Source of the DNA: Ichthyocystis sparus
GTDB taxonomy: Bacteria; Pseudomonadota; Gammaproteobacteria; Burkholderiales; 2013Ark19i
Assembly (NCBI RefSeq): GCF_900078755.1
Contig: NZ_FKIH01000007.1
Length of the DNA stretch: 56,957 nucleotides
Direction: 5' to 3' (one strand)
In this document: one piece after another, positions 42,839-52,382 of the stretch
Position numbering within the stretch: position 1 is the stretch's first letter
Layout of the letters: each line of letters starts with the position of its first letter
Made by a program: the position numbers and the translations under genes
The notes under the pieces: generated by a model
Databases searched by the model: none
Told to the model about the DNA's origin: nothing
The model's input: only the letters and a program-made list of their open reading frames with translations

Positions 42839-44643
42839 AAAAAGAATATGTACGCAACTTTTGTATTATCGCTCATATAGATCACGGTAAATCTACCCTT
42901 GCCGATCGGTTTATTCAAGAATGTGGCGCCCTTGATAAGAGAGAGATGTCAGAGCAAGTGCTAGATTCAATGGATCTGGAACGAGAGCGAGGTATAACGA
43001 TAAAGGCGCAAACTGTTGCCCTAGATTACCGTGCCTCTAATGGTAGCCTGTATCGTTTAAATTTAATTGACACGCCAGGACATGTAGATTTCTCCTATGA
43101 AGTTTCCCGCAGTCTAAGCGCCTGTGAAGGGGCTTTATTGGTAGTTGATGCTAGCCAAGGTGTTGAAGCACAAACGGTAGCTAATTGTTACACCGCTTTG
43201 GATTTGGGCGTGGAAGTTTTTCCAGTACTTAACAAGATAGACCTGCCAGCAGCAGATCCTGACAAAGTGCGCATGAATATAGAAGATATTATAGGTCTTG
43301 ATGCTTCTACTGCACCTGAATGTAGCGCAAAGACAGGGCAAGGTGTGGTCGAACTGTTAGAACATGTAATTCATATGATTCCTCCCCCAGCATATTGCGT
43401 AGATGAACCACTTAAAGCATTAGTTATAGATTCTTGGTTCGATAATTATGTGGGTGTTGTTGTACTAATTAGAGTATTTACTGGAGAAGTTGTATTAGGA
43501 GATAAGATACGCTTTATGTCTACAGAGGAGGAATTTTCTTGTGAGCAGATAGGTGTTTTTACCCCTACCGCACTTCCCCAAAAATCTTTGAGCTCTGGTG
43601 ATGTGGGTTTCATTGTTGCCGGTATCAAAACGCTCAGCTCAGCTCGTGTCGGCGATACCGTAACTTTAGCCAATTGTCCCGCTTCTAGTCCTCTTCCAGG
43701 CTTCAAGGAGATTAAGTCGCAAGTATTCGCTGGATTTTATCCTATTGAATCCAATCAGTATGAGTTACTTCGAGAAGCACTTCAAAAACTCAAGCTCAAC
43801 GATGCAGCAATTACCTTTGAACCGGAAGTTTCCAATGCTCTAGGTTCGGGATTCCGTTGTGGATTTTTGGGCCTGCTGCATATGGATGTTGTTCAGGAAC
43901 GATTGGAGAGAGAATATGGTGCGCAGTTAATTTGTACAGCACCAACTGTTGTATACCAAGTGCTTACTAAGGGAGGGGAGCTGCTTCGTATAGATAATCC
44001 AGCACTTTTACCAGATCCTTCAAAGATTGTAGAAATTAGAGAACCCATTATAGAGTGCTTTATATTCGTTCCCGAGGAGTATGTTGGTTCAGTCATAACC
44101 TTGTGTAGCAAAAAACGAGGCGTGCAAAAGGATATGCAGTATCACGGACGGCAAGTAAAGATAGTTTATGACATGCCAAGTGCAGAAGTAGTTATGGATT
44201 TTTTTGATCGGCTGAAGTCAGTTAGTAGAGGCTATGCCTCGTTAGATTACGAATTTAGGGAATTTCGTGCAGCTGATGTAGTAAAAATGGATATCCTAAT
44301 TAATGGTGATAAAGTTGATGCTCTGTCTACAATGGTTCATCGCGCTAATGCTCAGTACCGTGGACGTATATTGGCAGAGAAGCTGAGAAAAATTATACCA
44401 AGGCAAATGTTTGATATTGCAATACAGGCTGCTGTCGGTAGCAATATCGTAGCTAGAGAGAATGTTAAAGCCTTACGTAAAAATGTTTTGGCCAAATGCT
44501 ATGGCGGTGACATTACCCGTAAGAAGAAACTACTCGAAAAACAAAAAGAAGGTAAAAAGCGCATGAAGCAAGTGGGCGCTGTTGAAATACCGCAAGAAGC
44601 ATTTTTAGCTGTTTTAAGAACCGATGATACATCATCGCGCTGA
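42835..44643 (+). CDS. lepA: Elongation factor 4 (LepA)
   Basis: A 602-residue ribosome-bound GTPase thought to help translocation or initiation under stress. P-loop AHIDHGKST is near 12-20, DTPGHVDF near 79 and NKID near 133, followed by EF-G-like domains and a Lys-rich C-terminus. ATG 42835 fits the family start (MKKEYVRNFCIIAHIDHGKS) and overlaps the rseC stop; an in-frame ATG at 42817 is possible. lepA-lepB-rnc-era is a conserved operon. Confidence 0.96.
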   Translation: MKKEYVRNFCIIAHIDHGKSTLADRFIQECGALDKREMSEQVLDSMDLERERGITIKAQTVALDYRASNGSLYRLNLIDTPGHVDFSYEVSRSLSACEGALLVVDASQGVEAQTVANCYTALDLGVEVFPVLNKIDLPAADPDKVRMNIEDIIGLDASTAPECSAKTGQGVVELLEHVIHMIPPPAYCVDEPLKALVIDSWFDNYVGVVVLIRVFTGEVVLGDKIRFMSTEEEFSCEQIGVFTPTALPQKSLSSGDVGFIVAGIKTLSSARVGDTVTLANCPASSPLPGFKEIKSQVFAGFYPIESNQYELLREALQKLKLNDAAITFEPEVSNALGSGFRCGFLGLLHMDVVQERLEREYGAQLICTAPTVVYQVLTKGGELLRIDNPALLPDPSKIVEIREPIIECFIFVPEEYVGSVITLCSKKRGVQKDMQYHGRQVKIVYDMPSAEVVMDFFDRLKSVSRGYASLDYEFREFRAADVVKMDILINGDKVDALSTMVHRANAQYRGRILAEKLRKIIPRQMFDIAIQAAVGSNIVARENVKALRKNVLAKCYGGDITRKKKLLEKQKEGKKRMKQVGAVEIPQEAFLAVLRTDDTSSR

Positions 44644-44656
44644 GAAAGGAAAAATT

Positions 44657-45478
44657 TTGGAGAGTTTCGATTTTGTTTTAGTTCTTTTTTTATTGGTAGT
44701 TTTTTCAGGATTTTTGTTTGCGGTTAATTTTTTCTACGCATCCAAAAGACGCGCTCCTGGATCTCCTGACCCTTGGTGGATGGAATGGGGAGGTAGTTTT
44801 TTTCCAGTATTGCTAGCAGTATTTTTTATACGCTCCTTTTTGTTTGAGCCGTTTCGTATTCCATCTGGGTCAATGGTTCCAACTTTATTAGTCGGTGATT
44901 TTATTTTAGTTAATAAATTTACGTACGGTATTAGATTGCCATTAATAAACAAGAAGATATTTTCTATGGGTGAGCCCAGTAGAGGTGATGTGATAGTTTT
45001 TCGTTACCCGATAAATCCTAGAATAGACTATATCAAGCGGGTAATTGGTATACCAGGTGATGAGGTGGTATATAGTAATAAAAGATTGTTCATTAATAAT
45101 GTACTGGTGTCGAAGGAAATGGCATCCGACTATATGAATCCGTCACAACTTACCTTTTCAAAGCGATATAAGGAAAATTTGTTAGGAGTAGTTCATGACG
45201 TTTTGAATGATCCAGGTAGAACAGGATTATTTACCAGGAAAGAAAGATTTTCGAACAGTCGTGACTGTAAGTTTGGCTTTACAGAAATTAAGTGTATTGT
45301 ACCTAAAAATAGCTACTTTGTTATGGGTGATAACAGAGACAACAGTTCTGACAGTAGAGTTTGGGGATTTGTTCCAGAGGAGAACATTTTAGGAAGGGCA
45401 TTTTTAATCTGGTTTCATGCTGGTAGCTTATTTCCTCCTATGGACATAGATTTGTCTCGAATTGGCCCATTCGTTTAG
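44657..45478 (+). CDS. lepB: Signal peptidase I
   Basis: An inner-membrane serine protease of about 273 residues that removes signal peptides. Two N-terminal membrane segments are followed by the Ser of PSGSMVPTLLVGD (about 79-91), the Lys of DYIKRVIGIPGDEV near 132 and GDNRDNSSDSR near 232. TTG 44657 has AAAGGA upstream; an ATG at 44624 without a binding site would add 11 residues and overlap lepA by 20 bases. The start choice is uncertain. Confidence 0.93.
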   Translation: MESFDFVLVLFLLVVFSGFLFAVNFFYASKRRAPGSPDPWWMEWGGSFFPVLLAVFFIRSFLFEPFRIPSGSMVPTLLVGDFILVNKFTYGIRLPLINKKIFSMGEPSRGDVIVFRYPINPRIDYIKRVIGIPGDEVVYSNKRLFINNVLVSKEMASDYMNPSQLTFSKRYKENLLGVVHDVLNDPGRTGLFTRKERFSNSRDCKFGFTEIKCIVPKNSYFVMGDNRDNSSDSRVWGFVPEENILGRAFLIWFHAGSLFPPMDIDLSRIGPFV

Positions 45479-45502
45479 CTTGAGTATGTATATGAGGATT
45501 AT

Positions 45503-46201
45503 ATGGCGGCTGTGTCTGTTGATTTTGACGAATTGTCTGAGTCTTTTGGCTACTCTTTTCAGAATAAGGATTTAGTGCGATCTGCGCTTACTCATAGCTC
45601 ACTTGGCAAGGATAACTATGAGCGGTTAGAGTTTTTGGGTGACAGTGTGGTTAATCTGGCAGCTGCAAGCTTGTTGTTTCATCGTTTTCCAGATTTGCGA
45701 GAGGGAGTTCTTTCACGGTTACGTGCGTCACTTGTTAAAAAAACCGCACTAACAGAGATGGCAAAGAGTATCAAATTGGAGCGACATGTTCGCTTGGCAC
45801 AGTCAGGTAGTAAAAGTTGTAGGGGGGTGGTGCAGCCTTCTATTTTGTCAGATGTATTTGAAGCGCTTTTGGGGGTGGTTTTTTTGGAAGCTGGCTTTGA
45901 AAAGTCCTCAGAAGTTGCTACTTCCCTTTTGTCTACCCTACTTGATAAGCTTGATCCTGAATCTTCAAAAGACCCAAAAACCAAGCTACAGGAATTTTTG
46001 CAAGCACAACGTATAGATTTGCCAGAGTACGTGATTTTAAATACTTATGGCCTAGCACATCAGCAAACTTTTGAAGTAGCATGTCGTGTTCCGGCCCTCA
46101 ATGTTGAGGGTATCGGTCACGGCAGGTCAAGACGGTTAGCAGAACAAGAGGCTGCTGCTATAGTTTTGACCTGTCTAGATTATCATGGTACGGAGTCTTA
46201 G
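45503..46201 (+). CDS. rnc: Ribonuclease III
   Basis: A 232-residue double-stranded-RNA endonuclease for rRNA and mRNA processing. The catalytic signature YERLEFLGDSVVNL is near 34-47, and the second metal site lies near SDVFEALLGVVFLEAG (about 112). A C-terminal dsRNA-binding domain (about 155-225) ends RRLAEQEAAAIVL. Its stop overlaps the era start by one base. Confidence 0.96.
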   Translation: MAAVSVDFDELSESFGYSFQNKDLVRSALTHSSLGKDNYERLEFLGDSVVNLAAASLLFHRFPDLREGVLSRLRASLVKKTALTEMAKSIKLERHVRLAQSGSKSCRGVVQPSILSDVFEALLGVVFLEAGFEKSSEVATSLLSTLLDKLDPESSKDPKTKLQEFLQAQRIDLPEYVILNTYGLAHQQTFEVACRVPALNVEGIGHGRSRRLAEQEAAAIVLTCLDYHGTES

Positions 46202-47124
46202 TGGTGGTGCGCTGCGGTCAAATTGGTCTGGTCGGAAGACCTAATGTAGGTAAATCTACGTTGTTAAACTGCTTGCTTGGGTCAAAAGTATCTATTACCT
46301 CACGTAAGCCTCAGACAACGCGTCTGCGTACGCTTGGAATTCTTACTGAAAACGACTGCCAGTACGTATTTGTTGATACTCCAGGGTTTAATAAATCTCG
46401 CCGTAAGCGTTTGAGCCAGTGTATGTATAGCGCCCTGAAGTCAACTCTCATGGATGTAGATGTGGTGGTATGGGTAGTTGATGCAATGAATTGGAATGAG
46501 GTAGATGAAAGTTTCGCCCGTAGTCTACCATCATCTCCGTTAATTGTAGCTGTAAATAAGATAGATCTTGCTAAGAAGCCAAACTGTTTTTTGAAAGCCG
46601 AAATAGAGGAGAAAGTGCGGTCTGTTGCAGATCCAGCTTCTTTGTGTTGGGTTAGTGCTCGTCAAAAGCAAGGTACCGATGTTCTGTTATCTGATGTCTG
46701 TTCATTGCTTCCTCAGCAGGAGTTTATGTATCCCGAGGACATGCTAACTGATAAATCTGAGATTTTCTTGATATCTGAAGTAATTCGTGAAAAGGTCTTT
46801 CGTTGTTTGGGTGATGAATTGCCTTATGGTTCTGCAGTATTAGTAGAGTCTTTTGAAGATTGTGACAATGTTGTCAAAATTCGTGCCCTAATCTACGTAG
46901 AAAAAGAAAGGTATCGCAGAATTATCATAGGCAAGAATGGCTCTCTGATAAAGACTATAGGTATAGTGGCTAGGCAAGATATAGAGAATTTTCTTGGACG
47001 TAAGGTGTTCTTGAGTTTGTGGGTAAAAGTTAAGCTAGGTTGGTGTGATGATGTGCCGTGCCTACAGAAATTGGGACATGAAGTAATTGATTTGGGCGAG
47101 GGATGTCCAAAAGAACTGAGCTAG
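46201..47124 (+). CDS. era: GTPase Era
   Basis: A 307-residue GTPase needed for 16S rRNA maturation and 30S assembly. G1 GRPNVGKST is near 11-19, G3 VDTPGFNKS near 59 and G4 NKID near 118; a C-terminal KH RNA-binding domain (about 200-285) contains IIGKNGSLIKTIG. The start is one of three consecutive GTG codons at 46201-46209, with GGAG upstream in the end of rnc. It overlaps recO. Confidence 0.96.
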   Translation: MVVRCGQIGLVGRPNVGKSTLLNCLLGSKVSITSRKPQTTRLRTLGILTENDCQYVFVDTPGFNKSRRKRLSQCMYSALKSTLMDVDVVVWVVDAMNWNEVDESFARSLPSSPLIVAVNKIDLAKKPNCFLKAEIEEKVRSVADPASLCWVSARQKQGTDVLLSDVCSLLPQQEFMYPEDMLTDKSEIFLISEVIREKVFRCLGDELPYGSAVLVESFEDCDNVVKIRALIYVEKERYRRIIIGKNGSLIKTIGIVARQDIENFLGRKVFLSLWVKVKLGWCDDVPCLQKLGHEVIDLGEGCPKELS

Positions 47125-47825
47125 AACAAGAACCATGTTTTATACTACACCGTAGGTTCTATGCTGATGATTCTGTACTGTTGGATTGTCTAACCAGTAA
47201 CTATGGGCGTATTAGTGTACTCGCAAGGGGTGCTAGGCGCGCCAATTCCGTTTTTGGACAATCTTTGGTTCCTTTTCAGCCATTATTTTTCGGAGCTTCA
47301 GGTGCCGGGTTGTTGCGACTTACATCAGTCGAGCATGTCAGGATATTTCCCTTTCTAACAGGTAGCAGGCTGTGGATTGCTCTGTACCTAAATGAACTTA
47401 TTATGCGTCTTTTCCCAAAAGAAGATAATTGCCATGATATGTTCACCTTATATTGCAACACATTAGAAGAACTAATTTACGAAAAATCTACTTTTTTTGA
47501 TTCCATATTAAGACGTTTCGAGATAGCATTTTTGGATATACTCGGTTACACCATAGATCTTCGTTCTGTCGATAATTCAAATAACGAGATTGTTCCAGAT
47601 AATTTGTATGAATATGTTGTTGGAAGTGGGTTTTCGCGTTGTGGCAAAGATATTTCTAGAGGTGTTGTTATGTCTGGTAAGGCCATTATCGATTTATCTA
47701 ACGGGATAGTTTCAGCAGACAACGCTTGCGAAGTACGCAGGCTTATGCGATACGTTATAGATTACCACCTTGATGGGTATACACTAAAGACCAGGAGTAT
47801 ACTACAGGTACTGTCTAAGAGGTAA
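47103..47825 (+). CDS. recO: DNA repair protein RecO
   Basis: A 240-residue protein that helps RecF/RecR load RecA. It has the N-terminal OB-fold style sequence (CFILHRRFYADDSVLLDCLTSN, then ARGARR near 36) and an alpha-helical C-terminal half. No zinc Cys motif is seen, as usual in proteobacteria. The first 22 bases overlap era, and it precedes pdxJ by 7 bases, the standard order. Confidence 0.9.
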   Translation: MSKRTELEQEPCFILHRRFYADDSVLLDCLTSNYGRISVLARGARRANSVFGQSLVPFQPLFFGASGAGLLRLTSVEHVRIFPFLTGSRLWIALYLNELIMRLFPKEDNCHDMFTLYCNTLEELIYEKSTFFDSILRRFEIAFLDILGYTIDLRSVDNSNNEIVPDNLYEYVVGSGFSRCGKDISRGVVMSGKAIIDLSNGIVSADNACEVRRLMRYVIDYHLDGYTLKTRSILQVLSKR

Positions 47826-47832
47826 TTTACTG

Positions 47833-48555
47833 ATGTCACGTAAGCCACGTTTGGGAATTAACATAGATCACGTTGCTACCATTCGGCAGCTGCGACGAGG
47901 AAGTGTTCCAGACCCCGTTTATGCTGCACTTGTGGCCGAAGAAAATGGCGCTGACCAGATTACCTGCCATCTGCGAGAAGATCGGCGCCATATTCATGAG
48001 AGAGATATTTTGTCATTGAGAAGCTCGATTAAAACTCTACTTAATATAGAGTCTTCATTGTCTGATGATATATTGTCTTTTGTACTAGAAGTATCTCCAA
48101 ACAGCATATGCCTGGTACCAGAACGTAGAGAAGAACTTACTACTGAAGGTGGTTTGGATGTCATTTCGAATGAGATTAAATTGGCATCAGTTATTCCACT
48201 TTTTATACAAAAAAGCATTAAAGTTTCGCTTTTTGTTGACCCAGATATTTCTCAAATTAGGGCAGCAGCTGATTTGGGCGCAAATAGCGTTGAGCTACAT
48301 ACAGGGTGCTATGCCAACTCCTTGACACCTAGGGAGCGTGATCTGTCTATGCAGCAGCTGTTTTTGGCAGGAAAATATGCAGTAGAACTTGGTCTGGGAG
48401 TTCATGCCGGTCATGGGCTTGATTATGGGAATGTTTTGCCTATCCTGTCTATACCAGGAATTTCTGAGCTTAATATAGGCTATGCGGTTATAGTTCGTTC
48501 ATTGGATATTGGTTGGGCACACGCTGTAGCAAAGATGAAGAGTTTAATTACTTAA
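47833..48555 (+). CDS. pdxJ: Pyridoxine 5'-phosphate synthase
   Basis: A 240-residue TIM-barrel enzyme that joins 3-amino-2-oxopropyl phosphate and 1-deoxy-xylulose 5-phosphate in vitamin B6 synthesis. The N-terminus GINIDHVATIRQLRRGSVPDP and the HLREDRRHI segment near 50 are diagnostic; VHAGHGLDYGNV is near 195. It is followed 8 bases later by acpS, a conserved pair. Confidence 0.97.
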   Translation: MSRKPRLGINIDHVATIRQLRRGSVPDPVYAALVAEENGADQITCHLREDRRHIHERDILSLRSSIKTLLNIESSLSDDILSFVLEVSPNSICLVPERREELTTEGGLDVISNEIKLASVIPLFIQKSIKVSLFVDPDISQIRAAADLGANSVELHTGCYANSLTPRERDLSMQQLFLAGKYAVELGLGVHAGHGLDYGNVLPILSIPGISELNIGYAVIVRSLDIGWAHAVAKMKSLIT

Positions 48556-48563
48556 GGATATTA

Positions 48564-48929
48564 ATGATTGTCGGTGTTGGTACGGATCTAGTTTCTGTAG
48601 ACCGTGTAAATCGTCTTTGGTTGCGTTATCGTGACCGTTTTTGCAGCAAAGTTTTGAATCATGCTGATTACCAATGGGTTAGCAATTCTGTGCCTCAAAA
48701 TGGCATAGCTAAGAGCTTTGCTGCTAAGGAAGCTTTGTCTAAGGCTATGGGTATGGGACGTAGATATCCTCTAACCTGGAGTAACATAGCTGTGCTTAGA
48801 GATTGTTATGGCAAGCCATTTTTTGCATTTAGTGAGCCCTTGTTGACTTATATGGCTGATTATCGTATCCATCTGTCTTTGTCAGATGATATAGGCTATG
48901 TATTGGCTTTTGTTGTTGCCGAAAAATAG
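48564..48929 (+). CDS. acpS: Holo-ACP synthase
   Basis: A 121-residue phosphopantetheinyl transferase that activates AcpP (encoded at 39359) using CoA. VGVGTDLVSVDRV near 3-15 and FAAKEALSKAMG near 52-63 hold the metal and substrate residues. ATG 48564 with AAGGATA upstream is preferred to the longer frame from 48513, which would run into pdxJ. Confidence 0.95.
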   Translation: MIVGVGTDLVSVDRVNRLWLRYRDRFCSKVLNHADYQWVSNSVPQNGIAKSFAAKEALSKAMGMGRRYPLTWSNIAVLRDCYGKPFFAFSEPLLTYMADYRIHLSLSDDIGYVLAFVVAEK

Positions 48930-48957
48930 TACAAGTTCATACTTGTTGGGGAAAGCG

Positions 48958-50007
48958 ATGTTGGAGTCCGATTTGGGTCCTATTGTTGTAAGCTTTGAAG
49001 GGACTAGTCTAAATGAATCAATTAGTAGGCGTTTGTGTAATCCAGCAGTATGCGGAGTAATTCTTTTTACTCGCAATTTTGAGGATATGGATCAGCTAGT
49101 GCTCTTGGTTAAAGAGATTAAATCGCTGCGATTTCCGCAATTGCTGGTTACTGTTGATCACGAAGGTGGTCGTGTTCAGCGCTTTAAAACTAAAGGTTGG
49201 ACCTTAATTCCATCTGCTCGCGATGTAGGTGAGCTATATGATGCTAATCCGGAAGAGGCATTACTTCTTGCTACAGATTTGGGAATAATTGTTGGCTACG
49301 AGCTGGGTAAAGTAGGAGTAGATTTGACTTATTCCCCAGTTTTAGATTTGGACTATCACGTAAACGATGTTATAGGTGATCGTGCTTTTCACAGAGATCC
49401 AGATGTTGTAACCGCACTTGCTGGGAGTTTTATCGATGGGGTGTCAGCCTCTGGCGTTCGTTGTGTTGGTAAACACTACCCTACACATGGATATGTTCAT
49501 GAAGATAGCCACTTTGTGCAGCCAGTCGACCATCGAGAACTAAAAGAACTAGAGGAAGATCTGCGTCCGTATCTTAATCTGCGGTATCGCTTATCTGGGG
49601 TTATGACCTGTTGGGTGTCATTTCCTAAAGTTGATCATTGGCCATCTTGTTTATCATCTGTTTGGATAGATTATCTACGGCGCGATATTGATTTTCGTCA
49701 GTGTATCATTAGTGATGATCTGTTTATGCAAGGAGGTGAGGTCGTAGAAGATGTTAGGGATAGACTCTACCGTGCTATCAGTGCTGGCTGCGATATCGTG
49801 TGCGTTTGTGATGTTCTTAAGGATACCCCAAGCATAGATTCTTTCCTTGAGTCAATAGATATTTCGAACTTTCCAGATTGCCAAAGACAAGTTGATTCTT
49901 TGCGTGCTAATGATGTTGACCTTGCTAAAGTTGAGCCTCGTTATCGCGCGGCTAAAGTTCATTTATCAGAGTTTGTAAATGCACGGTTGTTGCCAAGTCT
50001 GTCGTGA
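48958..50007 (+). CDS. nagZ: Beta-N-acetylhexosaminidase NagZ
   Basis: A 349-residue family 3 glycosidase that removes GlcNAc from anhydro-muropeptides in cell-wall recycling. KHYPTHGYVHEDSH near 178-191 carries the substrate and catalytic His/Asp pair, and SDDLFMQGG near 256 carries the nucleophile Asp. ATG 48958 with GGGGAAAG upstream is preferred over the frame extending to 48898 inside acpS. The stop overlaps the uvrC GTG start (GTGA). Confidence 0.95.
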   Translation: MLESDLGPIVVSFEGTSLNESISRRLCNPAVCGVILFTRNFEDMDQLVLLVKEIKSLRFPQLLVTVDHEGGRVQRFKTKGWTLIPSARDVGELYDANPEEALLLATDLGIIVGYELGKVGVDLTYSPVLDLDYHVNDVIGDRAFHRDPDVVTALAGSFIDGVSASGVRCVGKHYPTHGYVHEDSHFVQPVDHRELKELEEDLRPYLNLRYRLSGVMTCWVSFPKVDHWPSCLSSVWIDYLRRDIDFRQCIISDDLFMQGGEVVEDVRDRLYRAISAGCDIVCVCDVLKDTPSIDSFLESIDISNFPDCQRQVDSLRANDVDLAKVEPRYRAAKVHLSEFVNARLLPSLS

Positions 50008-51824
50008 CTACTACGAATATTAAGAACATATTACTCTCTTTGCCTGCATCTCCAGGGATATATCGTTTTTGGGGAAGGAATAAAGAAATTTTGTATGTGG
50101 GCAAGGCCCGTAATTTAAAAAAAAGAGTGTCTTCGTATTTTTTAAAGGGCAACAAAGGTCCTAGGATAGCAAAGCTTATTGAAAAAATAGATGATATTAG
50201 TGTAACAGTTACTTCCTCAGAAGTAGAAGCTCTTTTGCTAGAAATTAACCTTATTAAATCCCTTAAACCACGATTTAATGTTGTATTTCGTGATGATAAA
50301 ACCTATCCATATATTGTTTTTTCAGATCATAAATATCCACGCATAATGACCTATAGAGGTAAGATGCCTCCGTCAACTGAGAGCCATTTTGGGCCATATA
50401 CTGATGCCGGATCTGTTCGTAAGAGCATTCAGATTTTGCAAAAGATTTTTCGATTAAGGACATGTGATGATTACGTTTTTGGTAATCGTAAAAGGCCGTG
50501 CTTGCTATATCAAATAGGGCACTGCTCAGCACCATGTGTAGGAAAAGTAAGCGAATCTTCTTATCGCGAGGATGTTGTTCGCGCTCGTCTATTTTTATCA
50601 GGCAAGCGTAGCTACATTATGTCAGCATTAGATGAAGAAATGCAGCTTTGTTCTGATAAATTGCTGTTTGAGAGAGCGGCACAAATAAGAGATCAAATTA
50701 TTGCCCTACAAAAAATGATAGAAGTACAACATGTTGTTAGTGATAACCATGATAATTTAGACATAATTGATGGTTTATTTTCTAATGATTATTCCTTATT
50801 TGTTATAAACGTGATGAATGTGAGAGATGGACATATCATTGATCACAAAGATTATGTGTTGCAAAATGAAAATTTTATAGACTGTGATGTTAGCGAATTG
50901 ATAATTCGTTTTGTCATAGAACACTACGGGGTTGTATCACCCCCAGAATTTGTGATTTTACCGTCAGTTGTTAGTTTGGAGTTGGTTAGCAATGCGTTAA
51001 ATAAATGTGGGCTTACTTGCCGTGCTATAGCACCTGATAAAGTTCATATTGGACTTGTTAGCTTAGTTAAAGATAATCTTAGTAACTCTATTGATAGATG
51101 TTTGTTTCATCGTGATGTTAGGCTTTCTCGTTGGCGTGCTGTATGTAAACTAATGAATATTTACGAAGATTGTGCACGTGTTGAGTGTTTTGATATTAGC
51201 CATATTCACGGTAGTAACACAGTTGGAGTTTGCGTTGTGTGGCAGGGAAATGGTTTTCTGAGATCGGAGTTTAGGAGATACGATGTTAAAGGTGTAACTC
51301 CTGGAGATGATCCTGCATCTATGTACCAAGTTGTTAATAAGCACTATAGTAACGTCTTAAGGAGGAGCGGTATTCAGCCCGATATGATTATTATTGACGG
51401 TGGAGTAGAACAGCTGAAGGCAGCTTGTCGTGCTATTTCAGAACTGCAACTATCCATACCTATAGTAGCACTTTCAAAGGGTCGTTCGCGTAAAGTTGGA
51501 CAAGAGACTTTGTATTTTTCAGATGGCAGGGAACCTTTGAAGATGAGTGTGTCAGATGAATCACTTCTCTTTTTGGCTGAGGTACGTGATGAGTCTCACC
51601 GTTATGCTGTCTCTTCACATAGATCTCGTCGTATAAAGAAGAACTTTAACTCAGTTTTAGATGGTATAAAGGGAGTTGGCCCTAAGAGACGTCAGTTGCT
51701 ATTAAATCGTTTTGGTAGCGTTCGTGCTATGGCTGATCTTAACCCCGACACTTTAGCTACAGTTTCTGGTATAAGTTTTGAGTTGGCATTAAGAATATAT
51801 GAATCTCTGAAAACAATTAGGTGA
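50004..51824 (+). CDS. uvrC: Excinuclease ABC subunit C
   Basis: A 606-residue nuclease making both incisions in nucleotide-excision repair with UvrB. The GIY-YIG-type domain (about 10-95) contains SPGIYRF and ILYVGKARNLKKRVSSYF; a UVR motif that binds UvrB is near 205-235; the RNase-H-like domain lies at about 385-530 and helix-hairpin-helix motifs at about 555-605. It starts with GTG overlapping nagZ and is followed 3 bases later by pgsA. Confidence 0.97.
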   Translation: MTTTNIKNILLSLPASPGIYRFWGRNKEILYVGKARNLKKRVSSYFLKGNKGPRIAKLIEKIDDISVTVTSSEVEALLLEINLIKSLKPRFNVVFRDDKTYPYIVFSDHKYPRIMTYRGKMPPSTESHFGPYTDAGSVRKSIQILQKIFRLRTCDDYVFGNRKRPCLLYQIGHCSAPCVGKVSESSYREDVVRARLFLSGKRSYIMSALDEEMQLCSDKLLFERAAQIRDQIIALQKMIEVQHVVSDNHDNLDIIDGLFSNDYSLFVINVMNVRDGHIIDHKDYVLQNENFIDCDVSELIIRFVIEHYGVVSPPEFVILPSVVSLELVSNALNKCGLTCRAIAPDKVHIGLVSLVKDNLSNSIDRCLFHRDVRLSRWRAVCKLMNIYEDCARVECFDISHIHGSNTVGVCVVWQGNGFLRSEFRRYDVKGVTPGDDPASMYQVVNKHYSNVLRRSGIQPDMIIIDGGVEQLKAACRAISELQLSIPIVALSKGRSRKVGQETLYFSDGREPLKMSVSDESLLFLAEVRDESHRYAVSSHRSRRIKKNFNSVLDGIKGVGPKRRQLLLNRFGSVRAMADLNPDTLATVSGISFELALRIYESLKTIR

Positions 51825-51827
51825 TTT

Positions 51828-52382
51828 ATGATGACATTTCCTAATTTTTTGACTCTTTTTAGGATGGTTTTAATCCCATTTTTCGTAATTTGTTACTGCT
51901 TTCAATGGCATAGTGACTTTACTCGGGATATTGCAGCAACAACCATCTTTGCTATTGCTGCTATAACGGACGCTTTTGATGGCTATTTTGCACGAATTCT
52001 TAATCAAAGTTCACGTTTGGGATCATTTCTAGATCCAGTTGCGGATAAGCTGTTGGTTGTTTCTGCGCTTTGTGTATTGCTGCATTTAGGGCGATTGCCA
52101 ACTTGGATGGTTATAGTAATGATAGGACGTGAGATTACTGTGTCTGCTTTGCGTGAGTGGATGGCAATAGTAGGACAAAGTAAGAGTGTGGCTGTTTGTA
52201 TGTTGGGCAAGCTAAAAACAGTTTCTCAGCTAAGTGCTATTCCGTTAGCTCTTGCTAATTTGAGGCTATATTTTATTGATACCCTCCTAATAGGACAGTT
52301 TTTAATGCTTGTGGCGGTTGTTATGACTCTTATATCTATGACCATTTATATGTGTGCCGCCTGGCCCTATTTAGAAAAGTAA
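51828..52382 (+). CDS. pgsA: CDP-diacylglycerol-glycerol-3-phosphate 3-phosphatidyltransferase
   Basis: A 184-residue inner-membrane enzyme making phosphatidylglycerol phosphate. The CDP-alcohol phosphotransferase motif DGYFARILNQSSRLGSFLDP then VAD (about 49-72) fits DGx2ARx8Gx3Dx3D. There are about five membrane segments. The uvrC-pgsA pair is conserved in proteobacteria. It ends the long collinear gene run. Confidence 0.96.
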   Translation: MMTFPNFLTLFRMVLIPFFVICYCFQWHSDFTRDIAATTIFAIAAITDAFDGYFARILNQSSRLGSFLDPVADKLLVVSALCVLLHLGRLPTWMVIVMIGREITVSALREWMAIVGQSKSVAVCMLGKLKTVSQLSAIPLALANLRLYFIDTLLIGQFLMLVAVVMTLISMTIYMCAAWPYLEK